Both the position numbers and the translations under genes were made by a program. A stretch of DNA of 64,000 nt from Limimaricola soesokkakensis. GTDB taxonomy: Bacteria; Pseudomonadota; Alphaproteobacteria; Rhodobacterales; Rhodobacteraceae. Positions within the stretch are counted from its first letter, which is position 1; every line of letters starts with the position of its first letter. Shown here piece after piece: positions 37,080 to 47,072 of this stretch. The notes beneath the pieces were generated by a model. It saw only the letters and a list, made by a program, of their open reading frames with translations. It searched no databases and was not told where the DNA came from. The stretch covers positions 62,001-126,000 of the forward strand of contig NZ_FWFY01000004.1 in NCBI RefSeq assembly GCF_900172345.1, given 5' to 3'.

Positions 37080-38330
37080 TCACTCCACGATTTCGGCGGT
37101 TTCCAGGACGGCGTGCAGCAGCACGTCGCAGCCGGCGGCAGCCCATTCGCGGCTGATCTCTTCGTCCTCGTTGTGACTCAGACCATCGACGCAGGGGCAC
37201 ATGATCATCGCCGTCGGCGCCACGCGCGCGATCCAGCAGGCGTCGTGGCCCGCGCCCGAGATGATCTCGCGGTGGCTGTAGCCCAGCTTCTCGGCGGCGC
37301 GGCGCACCGCCTCGACACATCCCTCGTCGAAGGGCACGGGATCGAAGCCGCCGACCTTCTCGAAGGCGATCTCCAGCTCCATCTCGTCGGCGATCTTCTG
37401 GCCTTCGGCGCGCAGCCGCGCCTCCATGTCCTCGATCACCGCCAGCTCGGGCGAACGGAAATCGACGGTGAACACGGCCTTGCCGGGGATCACGTTGCGC
37501 GAGTTTGGGAAGACCTCGATATGACCGGCCGCCCCCACCGCGTGTGGCTTGTGGCTCCAGGCGATCTCGTCGACCTTTTCGAGGATGCGCGCCATGCCGA
37601 GGCCTGCGTTGCGGCGCATCGGCATCGGGGTGGAGCCGGTGTGGCTCTCCTTGCCGGTGACGGTCACCTGGGTCCAGCTCAACCCCTGCCCGTGGGTGAC
37701 GACGCCGATATCCTTGCCCTCGGCCTCGAGGATCGGGCCCTGCTCGATATGCAGCTCGAACATCGCATGCATCTTTCGCTGGCCCACCGGCTCCTCGCCG
37801 ACATAGCCGATGCGGGCAAGTTCGTCGCCGAAGCGCTTGCCCTCCGCATCCTCACGCGCATAGGCCCAGTCCTGCGTGTGGACGCCCGCGAAGACGCCGC
37901 TCGACAGCATGGCGGGGGCGAAGCGGGTGCCCTCCTCGTTGGTCCAGTTGACCACGACGATCGGGCGGCGCGGGGTGATGCCCTGGTCGCGGATCGAACG
38001 CACCACCTCGAGCCCCGCCAGCACGCCCAGCACGCCGTCATACTTGCCGCCCGTGGGCTGGGTGTCGAGATGGCTGCCCATCATCACCGGGTCGAGATCG
38101 GGCTCGGCCCCTTCGAGCCGGGCGAACATGTTGCCCATGCTGTCGACGCCGACGCTCATGCCGGCCTCCTCGCACCAGCGCTTGAACAGGTCCCGCCCCT
38201 CGCGGTCGGCATCGGTCAGGGTCTGGCGGTTGTTGCCGCCGCGCAGGCCGGGGCCGACCTTGGCCATCTCCATCAGCGAGTCCCACAGCCGGGCCCCGTC
38301 GATCCGGGTGTTGGTCTGGATGTCTTTCAT
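37080..38330 (-). CDS. Zn-dependent amidohydrolase, beta-ureidopropionase/N-carbamoyl amino acid hydrolase type
   Basis: A 416-residue M20-family amidase (HyuC/AmaB/PydC type) that removes the carbamoyl group as CO2 and ammonia. Metal-site motifs are MGSHLDTQPTGGKYDG, NEEGTRFAP (the catalytic glutamates) and the C-terminal SGAGHDACWIARVAPTAMIM. Dimer-domain motifs (FELHIEQGPILE, THGQGLSW) are complete. In this operon it should act on N-carbamoyl-beta-alanine or its 2-methyl form from the dihydropyrimidinase. An L-carbamoylase role is the alternative. Confidence 0.9.
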   Translation of the reverse strand: MKDIQTNTRIDGARLWDSLMEMAKVGPGLRGGNNRQTLTDADREGRDLFKRWCEEAGMSVGVDSMGNMFARLEGAEPDLDPVMMGSHLDTQPTGGKYDGVLGVLAGLEVVRSIRDQGITPRRPIVVVNWTNEEGTRFAPAMLSSGVFAGVHTQDWAYAREDAEGKRFGDELARIGYVGEEPVGQRKMHAMFELHIEQGPILEAEGKDIGVVTHGQGLSWTQVTVTGKESHTGSTPMPMRRNAGLGMARILEKVDEIAWSHKPHAVGAAGHIEVFPNSRNVIPGKAVFTVDFRSPELAVIEDMEARLRAEGQKIADEMELEIAFEKVGGFDPVPFDEGCVEAVRRAAEKLGYSHREIISGAGHDACWIARVAPTAMIMCPCVDGLSHNEDEEISREWAAAGCDVLLHAVLETAEIVE

Positions 38331-38348
38331 AGGTCCTCCCGTTACGGA

Positions 38349-38385
38349 CCGGTGCGCGGCGGCCCTCCCGGCCGCCGCGCACCGG
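38349..38385 (-). other. Perfect 16-bp intercistronic hairpin
   Basis: The stem CCGGTGCGCGGCGGCC pairs with its exact complement across a 5-nt loop. It lies between the aminotransferase stop and the amidohydrolase start in one operon. Without a T-tract it is more likely an RNA processing or stability element, or an attenuator, than a full terminator. Confidence 0.8.
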
Positions 38386-38391
38386 CCATGA

Positions 38392-39711
38392 TCAGGCGTC
38401 GAGCGCCTCGCCGAGCGTGCCGACCAGCTGGTCGATCTCGGATTTCTCGATGATCAGCGGCGGCGACATGGCGATGGTGTCGCCGGTGGTGCGCAGGTGC
38501 ACGCCCTTGTCCCAGGCGCGCAGATAGGTGTCGAAGGCCCGCTTGGTGGGCGTATCGGCAAAGGGCTCCAGCTCGACCGCACCAACGAGGCCGACGGCGC
38601 GGATGTCGATCACGCCGGGCTTGTCCTTCAGGCTGAACAGCGCATCGGCCCAGTAGTCCTCGAGCGAGGCGGCGCGCTCGAACAGTTCCTCCTCGCGGTA
38701 GGTGTCGAGCGCGGCGAGCGCCGCGGCGCAGGCCACCGGGTTGCCCGAATAGGTATAGCCGTGGAACAGCTCGATCATGTGATCGGGGCCGGTCATGAAG
38801 GCGTTGTGGATCTCTTCGCCGGCCAGCACCGCGCCCATCGGGATGACGCCGTTGGTCAGGCCCTTGGCGGTGGTGATCATGTCCGGCTCGACGCCGTAGT
38901 AATCCGCACCGAAGGCGCGGCCGAGCCGGCCATAGGCGGTGATCACCTCGTCGAAAATCAAAAGGATGCCGTGCTTGCGGGTGATCTCCCGCAGCTTCTG
39001 CAGATATCCCTGGGGCGGCAGGATCACCCCGGCCGAGCCTGCCATCGGCTCGACGATCACCGCGGCGATGGTTTCGGCGCCGTGCAGCGCGACCATCCGC
39101 TCCAGCTCGTCGGCGAGCTCTGCGCCATGCTCGGGCTGGCCCTTGGTAAAGCCGTTGCGGGCGATGTCATGGGTGTGCGGCAGATGATCGACGCCGCCCA
39201 GCAGCGTGCCGAAGGCGCGGCGGTTGTTGACCAACCCGCCGACCGAGATGCCGCCGAAATTGACGCCGTGATAGCCCTTCTCGCGGCCGATCAGCCGGGT
39301 GCGCCCCGCCTCGCCCCGCGCTTTGTGATAGGCCAGCGCGATCTTCAGCGCGGTCTCCACCGATTCCGAGCCGGAATTGGTGAAGAAGACGTGTTTGAGC
39401 TTGCCCGGTGCCAGATCGGCGAGGCGCGAGGCCAGTTCGAAGGCCTTGGGGTGGCCCATCTGGAAGGCGGGCGCGTAGTCCAGCTCCTCGACTTGGCGCT
39501 GCACGGCTTCGGTGATGCGCGGTGCGCGGTGACCGGCGTTGACGCACCACAGACCGGCGGTGCCGTCCATGACTTTCCGCCCGTCGGTGGTGGTGTAGTA
39601 CATCCCCTCGGCACTGGCGATCATGCGCGGGTTGTCCTTGAACTGCCGGTTGGCAGTGAAGGGCATCCAGTAGGCGCTAAGGTCGTTGCGGATCTTGGTC
39701 TCTGCGTTCAT
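38392..39711 (-). CDS. Class III omega-amino acid:pyruvate aminotransferase
   Basis: A 439-residue PLP enzyme of the beta-alanine:pyruvate transaminase type. Motifs include AYWMPFTANRQFKDNPRMIA at the N-terminus, LLIFDEVITAYGRLGRAFGA with the PLP-binding Asp, and MITTAKGLTNGVIPMGA with the Schiff-base Lys. The start at 39709-39711 follows AAGGAA. In this operon it fits the step from beta-alanine to malonate semialdehyde, or from 3-aminoisobutyrate to methylmalonate semialdehyde. No semialdehyde dehydrogenase is in the window. Confidence 0.88.
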   Translation of the reverse strand: MNAETKIRNDLSAYWMPFTANRQFKDNPRMIASAEGMYYTTTDGRKVMDGTAGLWCVNAGHRAPRITEAVQRQVEELDYAPAFQMGHPKAFELASRLADLAPGKLKHVFFTNSGSESVETALKIALAYHKARGEAGRTRLIGREKGYHGVNFGGISVGGLVNNRRAFGTLLGGVDHLPHTHDIARNGFTKGQPEHGAELADELERMVALHGAETIAAVIVEPMAGSAGVILPPQGYLQKLREITRKHGILLIFDEVITAYGRLGRAFGADYYGVEPDMITTAKGLTNGVIPMGAVLAGEEIHNAFMTGPDHMIELFHGYTYSGNPVACAAALAALDTYREEELFERAASLEDYWADALFSLKDKPGVIDIRAVGLVGAVELEPFADTPTKRAFDTYLRAWDKGVHLRTTGDTIAMSPPLIIEKSEIDQLVGTLGEALDA

Positions 39712-39736
39712 CTCGTCATTTCCTTGAACGGTGGCC

Positions 39737-41239
39737 TCAGGCGGCCGAGCGGGCCAGCAATTCATCCAGCGATTTCTTGGCATCGCCGTAGAACATGCGT
39801 GTGTTGTCCTTGAAGAAGAGGGGGTTTTCGATGCCGGAATAGCCGGTGCCCTGGCCGCGCTTGGAGACGAAAACCTGCTTGGCCTTCCAGACCTCGAGCA
39901 CCGGCATGCCGGCGATCGGGCTGTTGGGGTCGTCCTGGGCGGCGGGGTTCACGATGTCGTTCGAGCCGATGACGATGGCGACGTCCGTCTCGGGGAAGTC
40001 GTCGTTGATCTCGTCCATCTCCAGCACGATGTCGTAGGGCACCCGGGCCTCCGCGAGCAGCACGTTCATGTGGCCGGGCAGACGCCCCGCCACCGGGTGG
40101 ATCGCGAAGCGCACGGTCTTGCCCTGCGCCCGGAGCCTGCGGGTCAGCTCGGAGACCGACTGCTGCGCCTGCGCCACCGCCATGCCGTAGCCGGGGATGA
40201 TCACCACGCTGTCGGCGTCCTCCAGCGCCTGCGCCACGCCGTCGGCGTCGATCGCGATCTGCTCGCCCTCGACCGCCATCGCCGGGCCCGAGGTGCCGCC
40301 GAAGCCGCCGAGGATCACCGAGACGAACTTGCGGTTCATCGCCTTGCACATGATGTAGCTCAGGATCGCACCCGAGGAGCCCACGAGCGCGCCGGTGACG
40401 ATCAGCAGGTCGTTGCCCAGCGTGAAGCCGATCGCCGCGGCGGCCCAGCCCGAATAGGAGTTCAGCATCGACACCACCACCGGCATGTCGGCGCCGCCGA
40501 TGCCCATGATCAGGTGCCAGCCGATGAAGCCCGCGATCAGCGTCACCAGCACCATGGTCCAGATGCCGGCGCCGGTGAGGTAGAGAAGCCCCAGCGCCAG
40601 GCACAGCGCCAGCGCCGCGGCGTTGAGCATGTGGCCGCCCGGCAGCTTCTTCGGCTTGCCGTCGACGCGGCCGGCGAGCTTGCCAAAGGCCACCACCGAA
40701 CCGGTGAAGGTCACCGCGCCGATGAAGATGCCGAGGAACACCTCGGTCTTGAGGATGCCGATCTCGGCCGCGTCCTTCAGCGCCAGCTTCTTGCCGAAGC
40801 CGGTGAGCTCGCCGAAGAAGCCGCCGCCCGCCTGCGCGAGTTCGGTCGGGTCCAAGAGCGCCAGCGCGGCGCGGTCGAGGCCGTGGCTGGCCAGCAGCGC
40901 GTTGACGTCGTGCAGCATGATGTCGGCGTTCAGGCCGATGAACACCGCCGCCAGGCCGACGAAGCTGTGCAGCGCGGCGACCAGCTGCGGCATCTCGGTC
41001 ATCTGCACCCGGCCGGCGACGATCCAGCCGGCGAAGCCGCCCGCCGCGATCGCGACGAGGATGAGAAACAGGTTGTGCACGCCGGGGCCGAACACGGTGA
41101 CGAAGACCGCCACCGCCATGCCGGCGATGCCGTACCAGACCGCGCGCTTGGCGCTTTCCTGGTTCGACAGCCCCCCGAGCGACAGGATGAACAGGATGGC
41201 CGCGACGATATAGGCGGCGGAAACGATGCCGATGCTCAT
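39737..41239 (-). CDS. pntB: NAD(P) transhydrogenase subunit beta
   Basis: A 500-residue membrane subunit with about nine helices and a C-terminal NADP-binding domain ([49 protein letters not shown]). It is about 35 residues longer than the E. coli protein because of an insert near residues 110-150, seen in alphaproteobacterial forms. With PntA it uses the proton gradient to make NADPH from NADH. It is 12 nt after pntA and 25 nt before the aminotransferase. Confidence 0.95.
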   Translation of the reverse strand: MSIGIVSAAYIVAAILFILSLGGLSNQESAKRAVWYGIAGMAVAVFVTVFGPGVHNLFLILVAIAAGGFAGWIVAGRVQMTEMPQLVAALHSFVGLAAVFIGLNADIMLHDVNALLASHGLDRAALALLDPTELAQAGGGFFGELTGFGKKLALKDAAEIGILKTEVFLGIFIGAVTFTGSVVAFGKLAGRVDGKPKKLPGGHMLNAAALALCLALGLLYLTGAGIWTMVLVTLIAGFIGWHLIMGIGGADMPVVVSMLNSYSGWAAAAIGFTLGNDLLIVTGALVGSSGAILSYIMCKAMNRKFVSVILGGFGGTSGPAMAVEGEQIAIDADGVAQALEDADSVVIIPGYGMAVAQAQQSVSELTRRLRAQGKTVRFAIHPVAGRLPGHMNVLLAEARVPYDIVLEMDEINDDFPETDVAIVIGSNDIVNPAAQDDPNSPIAGMPVLEVWKAKQVFVSKRGQGTGYSGIENPLFFKDNTRMFYGDAKKSLDELLARSAA

Positions 41240-41251
41240 GATCCGGCCCCC

Positions 41252-42847
41252 TTACGACTTGCGGAACATGGCGAGCATCCGGCGCGTGACCAGGAAACCG
41301 CCGACGATGTTGATCGAGGCGATCAGCACCGCGATGAACGACAGAAACACCACCAGCCAGTTGCCCGAGCCGATCTGCAGCAGCGCGCCGAGGATCACGA
41401 TGCCGGAGATCGCGTTGGTCACCGCCATCAAGGGCGTGTGCAGCGAGTGGCTGACCCCCCAGATCACCTGGAAGCCGACGAAGCAGGCCAGCGCGAAGAC
41501 GATGAAGTGGCTCATGAAGCTCTCGGGCGCGACCGCGCCAATGAGCAGCATCACCAGCGCCCCCGCGGCCAGCAGGCCGATCTGGTCCTTGGTCTGCTTC
41601 TTGAAGGCCGCGATCTCCTGTCCGCGCTTTTCCTCGACCGTCAGCTCGCGCGCCTTCTCCTTCTTGGGCGCGGCGGCGATGGCGGCGGTCTTGGGCTTCG
41701 GCGGCGGGTAGGTGATCTCGCCGCGATGCGTCGCGGTGGCGCCGCGGATCACGTCGTCCTCCATGTTATGGTTGACGACGCCGTCCTTGTTCGGCGTCAG
41801 ATCGGCCATCATGTGGCGGATGTTGGTGGCGTAGAGCGTCGAGGCCTGCGCCGCCATGCGGCTGGGGAAATCGGTGTAGCCGATGATCGTCACGCCGTTC
41901 TCGGTGACGAACTTCTCCTCCGGCACCGTCAGCTCGCAGTTGCCGCCGCGCTCGGCGGCGAGATCGACGATCACCGAGCCGGGCTTCATCGCCTCGACCA
42001 TGTCGCGGGTCCACAGCACCGGCGCGTCGCGGCCCGGAATGAGGGCGGTGGAGATGACGATGTCGATCCCGGGGGCCAGCTCGCGGAACTTGGCGAGCTG
42101 CTTCTCCCGGAACTCCGGGCTGGAGGGGGCGGCGTAGCCCCCCGTCGCCGCGCTGTCCTGGCTGTCCTCGAAGTCGAGATAGACGAACTCGGCGCCCATG
42201 CTCTCGATCTGCTCGGCCACCTCGGGGCGCACGTCGAACGCGAGCGTCACCGCACCCAGCGAGGTCGCGGTGCCGATCGCCGCGAGGCCGGCGACGCCGG
42301 CGCCGATCACCAGCACCCGCGCGGGCGGCACCTTGCCGGCGGCGGTCACCTGGCCGGTGAAGAAGCGGCCGAAATTGCTGCCCGCCTCGATCACCGCGCG
42401 GTAGCCCGCGATGTTGGCCATCGAGCTGAGCGCGTCCATCTTCTGGGCGCGGGAGATCCGCGGCACCATGTCCATCGCGATCACCGTGGCGCCGGCGTCG
42501 CGCGCCCGGCCCAAGCCTTCGGCGTTCTGGCCCGGGTAGAAGAACGAGATCAGCGTCTGGCCCTCGCGCAGCCGCCCGAGCTCTTCGTCCAGCGGCGGCC
42601 GCACCTTGGTGACAATCTCCGCCTCGGCCCAGAGCGTCGCGGCGTCCGGCACCACGGTGACCCCCGCCTCTTCATAGGCCGCGTCGGTGAACCCCGCCGC
42701 CAGACCCGCCCCCGCCTCGATCAGGCACGCATGCCCCAGCTTCCGCAGATCCCGCGCCGACGCAGGCGTCATCGATACCCGCGCCTCGCCGGCGGCCACT
42801 TCGCGTGGCGCTCCAATCCTCACGATACTGTCCTCCCATTGCCCCAC
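41252..42847 (-). CDS. pntA: NAD(P) transhydrogenase subunit alpha
   Basis: A 531-residue fused alpha subunit. The NAD-binding domain has [20 protein letters not shown] and [20 protein letters not shown], and four C-terminal membrane helices follow. It is the first gene of the operon with the pyrimidine catabolic enzymes, which is not its usual neighbourhood. I infer that NADPH made here serves a reductive step of the pathway through F420. Confidence 0.95.
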   Translation of the reverse strand: MGQWEDSIVRIGAPREVAAGEARVSMTPASARDLRKLGHACLIEAGAGLAAGFTDAAYEEAGVTVVPDAATLWAEAEIVTKVRPPLDEELGRLREGQTLISFFYPGQNAEGLGRARDAGATVIAMDMVPRISRAQKMDALSSMANIAGYRAVIEAGSNFGRFFTGQVTAAGKVPPARVLVIGAGVAGLAAIGTATSLGAVTLAFDVRPEVAEQIESMGAEFVYLDFEDSQDSAATGGYAAPSSPEFREKQLAKFRELAPGIDIVISTALIPGRDAPVLWTRDMVEAMKPGSVIVDLAAERGGNCELTVPEEKFVTENGVTIIGYTDFPSRMAAQASTLYATNIRHMMADLTPNKDGVVNHNMEDDVIRGATATHRGEITYPPPKPKTAAIAAAPKKEKARELTVEEKRGQEIAAFKKQTKDQIGLLAAGALVMLLIGAVAPESFMSHFIVFALACFVGFQVIWGVSHSLHTPLMAVTNAISGIVILGALLQIGSGNWLVVFLSFIAVLIASINIVGGFLVTRRMLAMFRKS

Positions 42848-43061
42848 GGCGCCCTCCCAAGCGCCGAGTGAAGCTTTCCCCGACTATCCGCGTAGTTTTA
42901 TCTAGTAGTCAATTATTTTGATCATGAAGAAATGGTTCTGCAGGTTATCTTAATGAATCTAAACGATATAAACTGACAATGAGCTGTTTTTTGACCTGAT
43001 GCTAAAAATAGTTTTGACAAGTCGCGTCGAGATCGCTCAGCCTTGAGGGCAGGAGGAGATC
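42848..43061. promoter_or_regulatory. AT-rich bidirectional promoter region between pntA and cofG
   Basis: The stretch from about 42890 to 43020 is markedly AT-rich in a GC-rich genome and separates the two divergent operons. Candidate -35 elements are TTGACT (minus strand, 42907-42912), TTGACC at 42991 and TTGACA at 43014 (plus), but no strong -10 pairs with them at 17 bp. TCAA and TTGA arms flank 42909-42921. I find no RutR-consensus palindrome. AGGAGGAGATC precedes cofG. Confidence 0.6.
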
Positions 43062-44204
43062 ATGACCAGCCACTTGCCCAGCACCGGCGCGCCGCTTGCC
43101 GAAAACGGGGATCTCGATGCCCTGATGGCCAGCGCCCGCCAGATCCGCGACGCGGCCTGGGGCCGCAGGATCACCTATTCGCGCAAGGCCTTCGTGCCGC
43201 TGACCAACATGTGCCGCGACACCTGCGGCTACTGCACCTTCGTCAAGCATCCCTCTTCGCCCGAGGCGCGGATCATGACGCCCGAACAGGTGCTGGCCGA
43301 GGCGCTGCGTGGCGAGCGCGAGGGCTGCAAGGAGCTGCTGTTCAGCCTCGGAGAAAAACCGGAGCTGCGCTATGAGGCGGCGCGCAAGGGGCTGGAACGG
43401 CTGGGTTATTCGAAGCTGACCGACTATCTGCGCGACATGTGCGCGCTGGTTCTGCGCGAGACCAGCCTGCTGCCGCATGTCAACGCCGGCACGCTGACCG
43501 ACGACGAGATCGACACGCTCAAGCCGGTCTCGGCCTCGATGGGCATGATGCTCGAAACCGTCAGCCGCCGCCTGACCCGCAAGGGCCAGCCGCATTTCGC
43601 CTGCCCCGACAAGACGCCGCTGCAGCGGCTGCGCACGCTGGAGCGCGCCGGCCAGAAGCGCGTGCCCTTCACCACCGGGCTGCTGATCGGCATCGGCGAA
43701 ACCTGGGCGGAGCGGATCGAGGCGCTGGAGGCGATCAACGCCGCCCATGCGCGCCATGGCCACGTGCAGGAGGTCATCATCCAGAACTTCCAGCGCAAGC
43801 CCGACATCGAAATGGCCGATCACCCCGAGCCCGGGCTCGAGGACATGCTGCGCACCATCGCAGCGGCGCGGATCATCCTCGCGCCGGAGATAAGCCTGCA
43901 GGCGCCGCCGAACCTGAGCGCGCGGCACATCGCCTATCTCGACGCGGGCATCAACGATTGGGGTGGCATCTCGCCCGTCACCATCGATTTCATTAACCCG
44001 CAACACGAATGGCCCGAGATCCGCAGCCTCGCGCGGTCCTGCGAAGAAGCCGGGTTCGAGCTGCGCGAAAGGCTCACCGTCTACCCGAGATACCTCACCG
44101 AGGATTTGGGCTTCATCAACGCCTCCGTGCGAGCCCGTGCGCTCGGCATGGCCGGGGGCGAAGGGCTGGCGCGCGAGCAGCGGCATATCGGAGAGACAGC
44201 ATGA
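43062..44204 (+). CDS. cofG: 7,8-didemethyl-8-hydroxy-5-deazariboflavin synthase subunit CofG
   Basis: A 380-residue radical SAM protein that, with CofH, makes the deazaflavin FO of coenzyme F420. The cluster motif C-x3-C-x2-C is Cys51, Cys55 and Cys58 (NMCRDTCGYCTF). Other CofG pieces are HVNAGTLTDDEI, FTTGLLIGIGETWAERIEAL and GGISPVTIDFINP. It is a separate polypeptide, not the CofGH fusion (FbiC) of actinobacteria. It opens the F420 operon. Confidence 0.95.
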   Translation: MTSHLPSTGAPLAENGDLDALMASARQIRDAAWGRRITYSRKAFVPLTNMCRDTCGYCTFVKHPSSPEARIMTPEQVLAEALRGEREGCKELLFSLGEKPELRYEAARKGLERLGYSKLTDYLRDMCALVLRETSLLPHVNAGTLTDDEIDTLKPVSASMGMMLETVSRRLTRKGQPHFACPDKTPLQRLRTLERAGQKRVPFTTGLLIGIGETWAERIEALEAINAAHARHGHVQEVIIQNFQRKPDIEMADHPEPGLEDMLRTIAAARIILAPEISLQAPPNLSARHIAYLDAGINDWGGISPVTIDFINPQHEWPEIRSLARSCEEAGFELRERLTVYPRYLTEDLGFINASVRARALGMAGGEGLAREQRHIGETA

Positions 44205-45475
44205 CCTACCAGTCGACGACCCGGCAGTTCGCCTGCGATCCCGCCGCCGTGGGTGGCGCATCCGACCCGATCCGCGCGATCCTCGAAAAGGCGCTTTCGG
44301 GCGGCGAGGTGAGCACGGATGAGGGCGTGGCCCTGTTCCGGGCCCAAGGAGCGGATATCGACGCCGTCTACCGCACCGCCGACACGCTGCGCCGCCGCGC
44401 CAATGGCGACCGGGTCAGCTTCGTGGTGAACCGCAACATCAACTTCACTAACATCTGCTACATGGGCTGCAAGTTCTGCGGCTTCGCCAAGCGGGCCGAG
44501 GACAAATCCGCCGAGTGGCTCGAGCCCGCGCAGATCGTGGAGCGCGCGCAGCAGGCCTGGGACCGCGGCGCGACCGAGGTCTGCATTCAGGGCGGGCTGC
44601 ATCCGAAGATGGAAGGCACCTATTACCGGGAGATCATCCGCGCCATCAAGACGGCGCTGCCCGGGATGCACATCCATGCCTTCTCGCCCTTCGAGATCTG
44701 GTACGGCGCCTCCAAGACCAAGATGTCCTACCGCGATTTCCTGGCCGATCTGAAGGAAGCCGGTCTCGATTCGATGCCCGGCACGGCGGCCGAGATCCTC
44801 GACACCGAGGTCCGGATGCAGCTCACCACCAACAAGCTCTCGGCCGAGCGCTGGGTCGAGATCATCCGCACCGCGCATGAGGTCGGCATCCCGACCACCG
44901 CCACCATCATGTACGGCCATGTCGACGCGCCCGAACACTGGGCCGCGCATATCGCCCTCCTGCGCGACATCCAGAAGGACACCGGCGGTTTCACCGAGCT
45001 GGTGCCGCTCTCCTTCGTGCACACCGATTCGCCCCTCTACGCCCAGAACCCCGACAAGGTGCGCCCCGGCCCGACGGCGCGCGAGGTCGACCTGATGCAC
45101 GCGGTGTCGCGGATCATGCTGCATGGCTGGATCGACAACATCCAGGTGAGCTGGACCAAGCTCGGCGCGGCGCGGGCGCAGCAGATGCTGTCGCGCGGGG
45201 TCAACGATCTGGGCGGCACGCTGATGAACGAGAGCATCTCGCGCGCCGCCGGATCGAACCACGGGCAGGAGATCACCGCGCGGGAACTGGTGCGGATGAT
45301 CCGGGCCGCGGGCCGCGTGCCGGTGCGCCGCAACACCATCTACGAGACGCGCGAGGTGTTCGAGCATCACGACCCCGAGGAGCTGGCGCCGCTGGTGGAC
45401 CGCAAGGGTCGCGACCCGCTGGCCTTCCTCGAGATGTTCCCCGAGCGCCCTGCCCGGGCGGAGGCCGCGCAATGA
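44201..45475 (+). CDS. cofH: FO synthase subunit CofH (5-amino-6-(D-ribitylamino)uracil--tyrosine transferase)
   Basis: A 424-residue radical SAM enzyme joining a tyrosine-derived group to the ribityl-aminouracil precursor. Cys86, Cys90 and Cys93 (ICYMGCKFCGF) bind the cluster. Later motifs are CIQGGLHPKMEGTYY, IHAFSPFEIWYGAS and GGTLMNESISRAAG. It begins inside the cofG stop (ATGA). Confidence 0.95.
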   Translation: MTYQSTTRQFACDPAAVGGASDPIRAILEKALSGGEVSTDEGVALFRAQGADIDAVYRTADTLRRRANGDRVSFVVNRNINFTNICYMGCKFCGFAKRAEDKSAEWLEPAQIVERAQQAWDRGATEVCIQGGLHPKMEGTYYREIIRAIKTALPGMHIHAFSPFEIWYGASKTKMSYRDFLADLKEAGLDSMPGTAAEILDTEVRMQLTTNKLSAERWVEIIRTAHEVGIPTTATIMYGHVDAPEHWAAHIALLRDIQKDTGGFTELVPLSFVHTDSPLYAQNPDKVRPGPTAREVDLMHAVSRIMLHGWIDNIQVSWTKLGAARAQQMLSRGVNDLGGTLMNESISRAAGSNHGQEITARELVRMIRAAGRVPVRRNTIYETREVFEHHDPEELAPLVDRKGRDPLAFLEMFPERPARAEAAQ

Positions 45476-46428
45476 GCCGGCGCAAGGTCTGCCTGCTGGC
45501 CGGTGGCGTCGGCGGCGCCAAGATGGCCGAGGGGCTCGCCGCACATGACGACGTGGCGCTGTCGGTGATCGGCAACGTCGCCGATGACGAGAGCTTCCAC
45601 GGGCTGTGGGTCTCGCCAGACATCGACACGCTGACCTACAGCCTCGCGGGCATGATCGACCGCAGCCAGGGCTGGGGCGTGGCCGATGAGGGGCACCGGG
45701 CGCTTCAGACGCTGAACCTTTTGGGCGCCGAGACCTGGATGTCGCTCGGCGACCGCGATTTTGGCCTGCACATCCACCGCACGATGCGGCGCGCAAAGGG
45801 CGATCGGCCCTCCGACATCGCCCGTGACGTGGCCCGCGCCTTCGGCGTGGAACCGGATATCCTGCTGCCCACCGACGACGTGGTGCAGACCCGGCTGCGC
45901 ACCACCGATGGCCGCTGGCTCAGCTTCCAGGAATATTTCGTGCGCGAGCGCTGCGCCCCGGAGATCCGCGAAATCGCCTTTTCCGGCATGGACATGGCCC
46001 GCCCGACGCCAGAGGCGCTAGCCGCCATCGCCGGGGCCGACCTGATCGTCATCGCGCCCTCGAACCCTTTGGTGAGCATCGCGCCGATCCTCGGCATTCC
46101 CGGCATCGGCCAGGCGCTGCGCGCCGCCACCGCGCCGAAGATCGCGGTCAGCCCCTTCATCGATGGTCGCGTGGTCAAGGGCCCGGCCGACCGCATGATG
46201 GCGGCGCTGGGGCTGCGGGCCGACGCGCTCGGCGTCGCGCAGCGCTACAGCGGGCTGGCCGACAGGCTGGTCATCGATCATGCCGATGCCGCGCTGGGGG
46301 CCGAGATCGCCGCCGCGGGCCCTGCCCCGCATTGCAGCGACATCCTGATGAAGACTCAAGCAGACAAGGCGCGGCTGGCGCGCGAGATCCTCGATCTCGC
46401 CTTCGCCCCGGTGGAGGCGGTGGCATGA
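45472..46428 (+). CDS. cofD: 2-phospho-L-lactate transferase-type enzyme CofD
   Basis: A 318-residue transferase that adds the phosphate-linked side chain from its GDP- or GTP-derived donor to FO. Motifs are LLAGGVGGAKMAEGLA (nucleotide loop), GNVADDESFHGLWVSPDIDT and VIAPSNPLVSIAPIL. It overlaps cofH by ATGA. Whether the added unit is lactyl, phosphoglyceryl or enolpyruvyl cannot be told from CofD alone. Confidence 0.95.
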   Translation: MSRRKVCLLAGGVGGAKMAEGLAAHDDVALSVIGNVADDESFHGLWVSPDIDTLTYSLAGMIDRSQGWGVADEGHRALQTLNLLGAETWMSLGDRDFGLHIHRTMRRAKGDRPSDIARDVARAFGVEPDILLPTDDVVQTRLRTTDGRWLSFQEYFVRERCAPEIREIAFSGMDMARPTPEALAAIAGADLIVIAPSNPLVSIAPILGIPGIGQALRAATAPKIAVSPFIDGRVVKGPADRMMAALGLRADALGVAQRYSGLADRLVIDHADAALGAEIAAAGPAPHCSDILMKTQADKARLAREILDLAFAPVEAVA

Positions 46429-47072
46429 GCGGCACCGCCAAGCGGCTCGTCGCGATCCCGATGAAGGATCCGCGCGACGCCAAGACCCGGCTCGGCCTCG
46501 CCCTCTCGCCCGAACAGCGCGGTGATCTGGCCCTGACCCTGTTCCGGGCCACGGTGACGCGGCTGCGCGAAGCGGTGACAGGATGCGCGACCCGGATCGA
46601 TCTGGCCGTCGTCACCGGCAGCCCGGCCATTTGCGGCGTGGCCGAGAGCCTCGGGCTCAACGTGATCGATGACGCCGGGGCGCCCTCGCTGTCCCCGGCG
46701 GTCGAGGCCGCAGCGGATTGGGCCACGGACCAGGGCTACGAGGCGCTCTGCGTGTTGCCCGGCGATCTCGCCGCTCCCGATCCTGCCGAACTGGCGCTGT
46801 TGCTCGCCCATCCGCTGGATGCCGGGACGGCCGTGATCTGCCCGGCCAAGGATCTGGGCACCAACGCGCTGCTGGTGCCGCTGCCCTGTCCCTTCGCCTT
46901 TGCCTATGGCGCGAAATCGACGATCCGGCACCGCCGCGCCGCCGAGGCCGCCGGGCTGACCCCGGTAATGATGCCGCTGGGCAGCCTTCGCATCGACATT
47001 GACACCGTCGAAGACCTGCATCACCTGCCCGCCGGCCATTTGCGGTGCACGCGCCAGGAGCATGCGCAATGA
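46425..47072 (+). CDS. cofC: Phospho-carboxylate guanylyltransferase CofC
   Basis: A 215-residue nucleotidyltransferase that makes the guanylylated donor for CofD. The N-terminus LVAIPMKDPRDAKTRLGLAL, LPGDLAAPDP and the C-terminal LRIDIDTVEDLHHL fit the family. Substrate choice (phospholactate, phosphoenolpyruvate or 3-phosphoglycerate) varies between groups; proteobacterial examples using 3-phosphoglycerate are known. ATGA overlaps join it to cofD and cofE. Confidence 0.9.
   Translation: MSGTAKRLVAIPMKDPRDAKTRLGLALSPEQRGDLALTLFRATVTRLREAVTGCATRIDLAVVTGSPAICGVAESLGLNVIDDAGAPSLSPAVEAAADWATDQGYEALCVLPGDLAAPDPAELALLLAHPLDAGTAVICPAKDLGTNALLVPLPCPFAFAYGAKSTIRHRRAAEAAGLTPVMMPLGSLRIDIDTVEDLHHLPAGHLRCTRQEHAQ

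Noticed and set aside
35615-38330. A pure hydantoin-utilisation operon (hyuA/hyuC) rather than pyrimidine catabolism
   Set aside because: It cannot be excluded, but the omega-amino acid aminotransferase and RutR-like regulator fit beta-amino acids from pyrimidines better. No hydantoin racemase is present.
39731-42871. A 1046-codon open frame on the plus strand
   Set aside because: It is antisense to pntB and pntA and is very rich in Arg, His and Asp. This is a by-product of GC-rich third positions in the real genes.
42848-43061. RutR operator (TTGACCA-N2-TGGTCAA type) between pntA and cofG
   Set aside because: Only scattered TTGA and TCAA arms are present, with no full palindrome.
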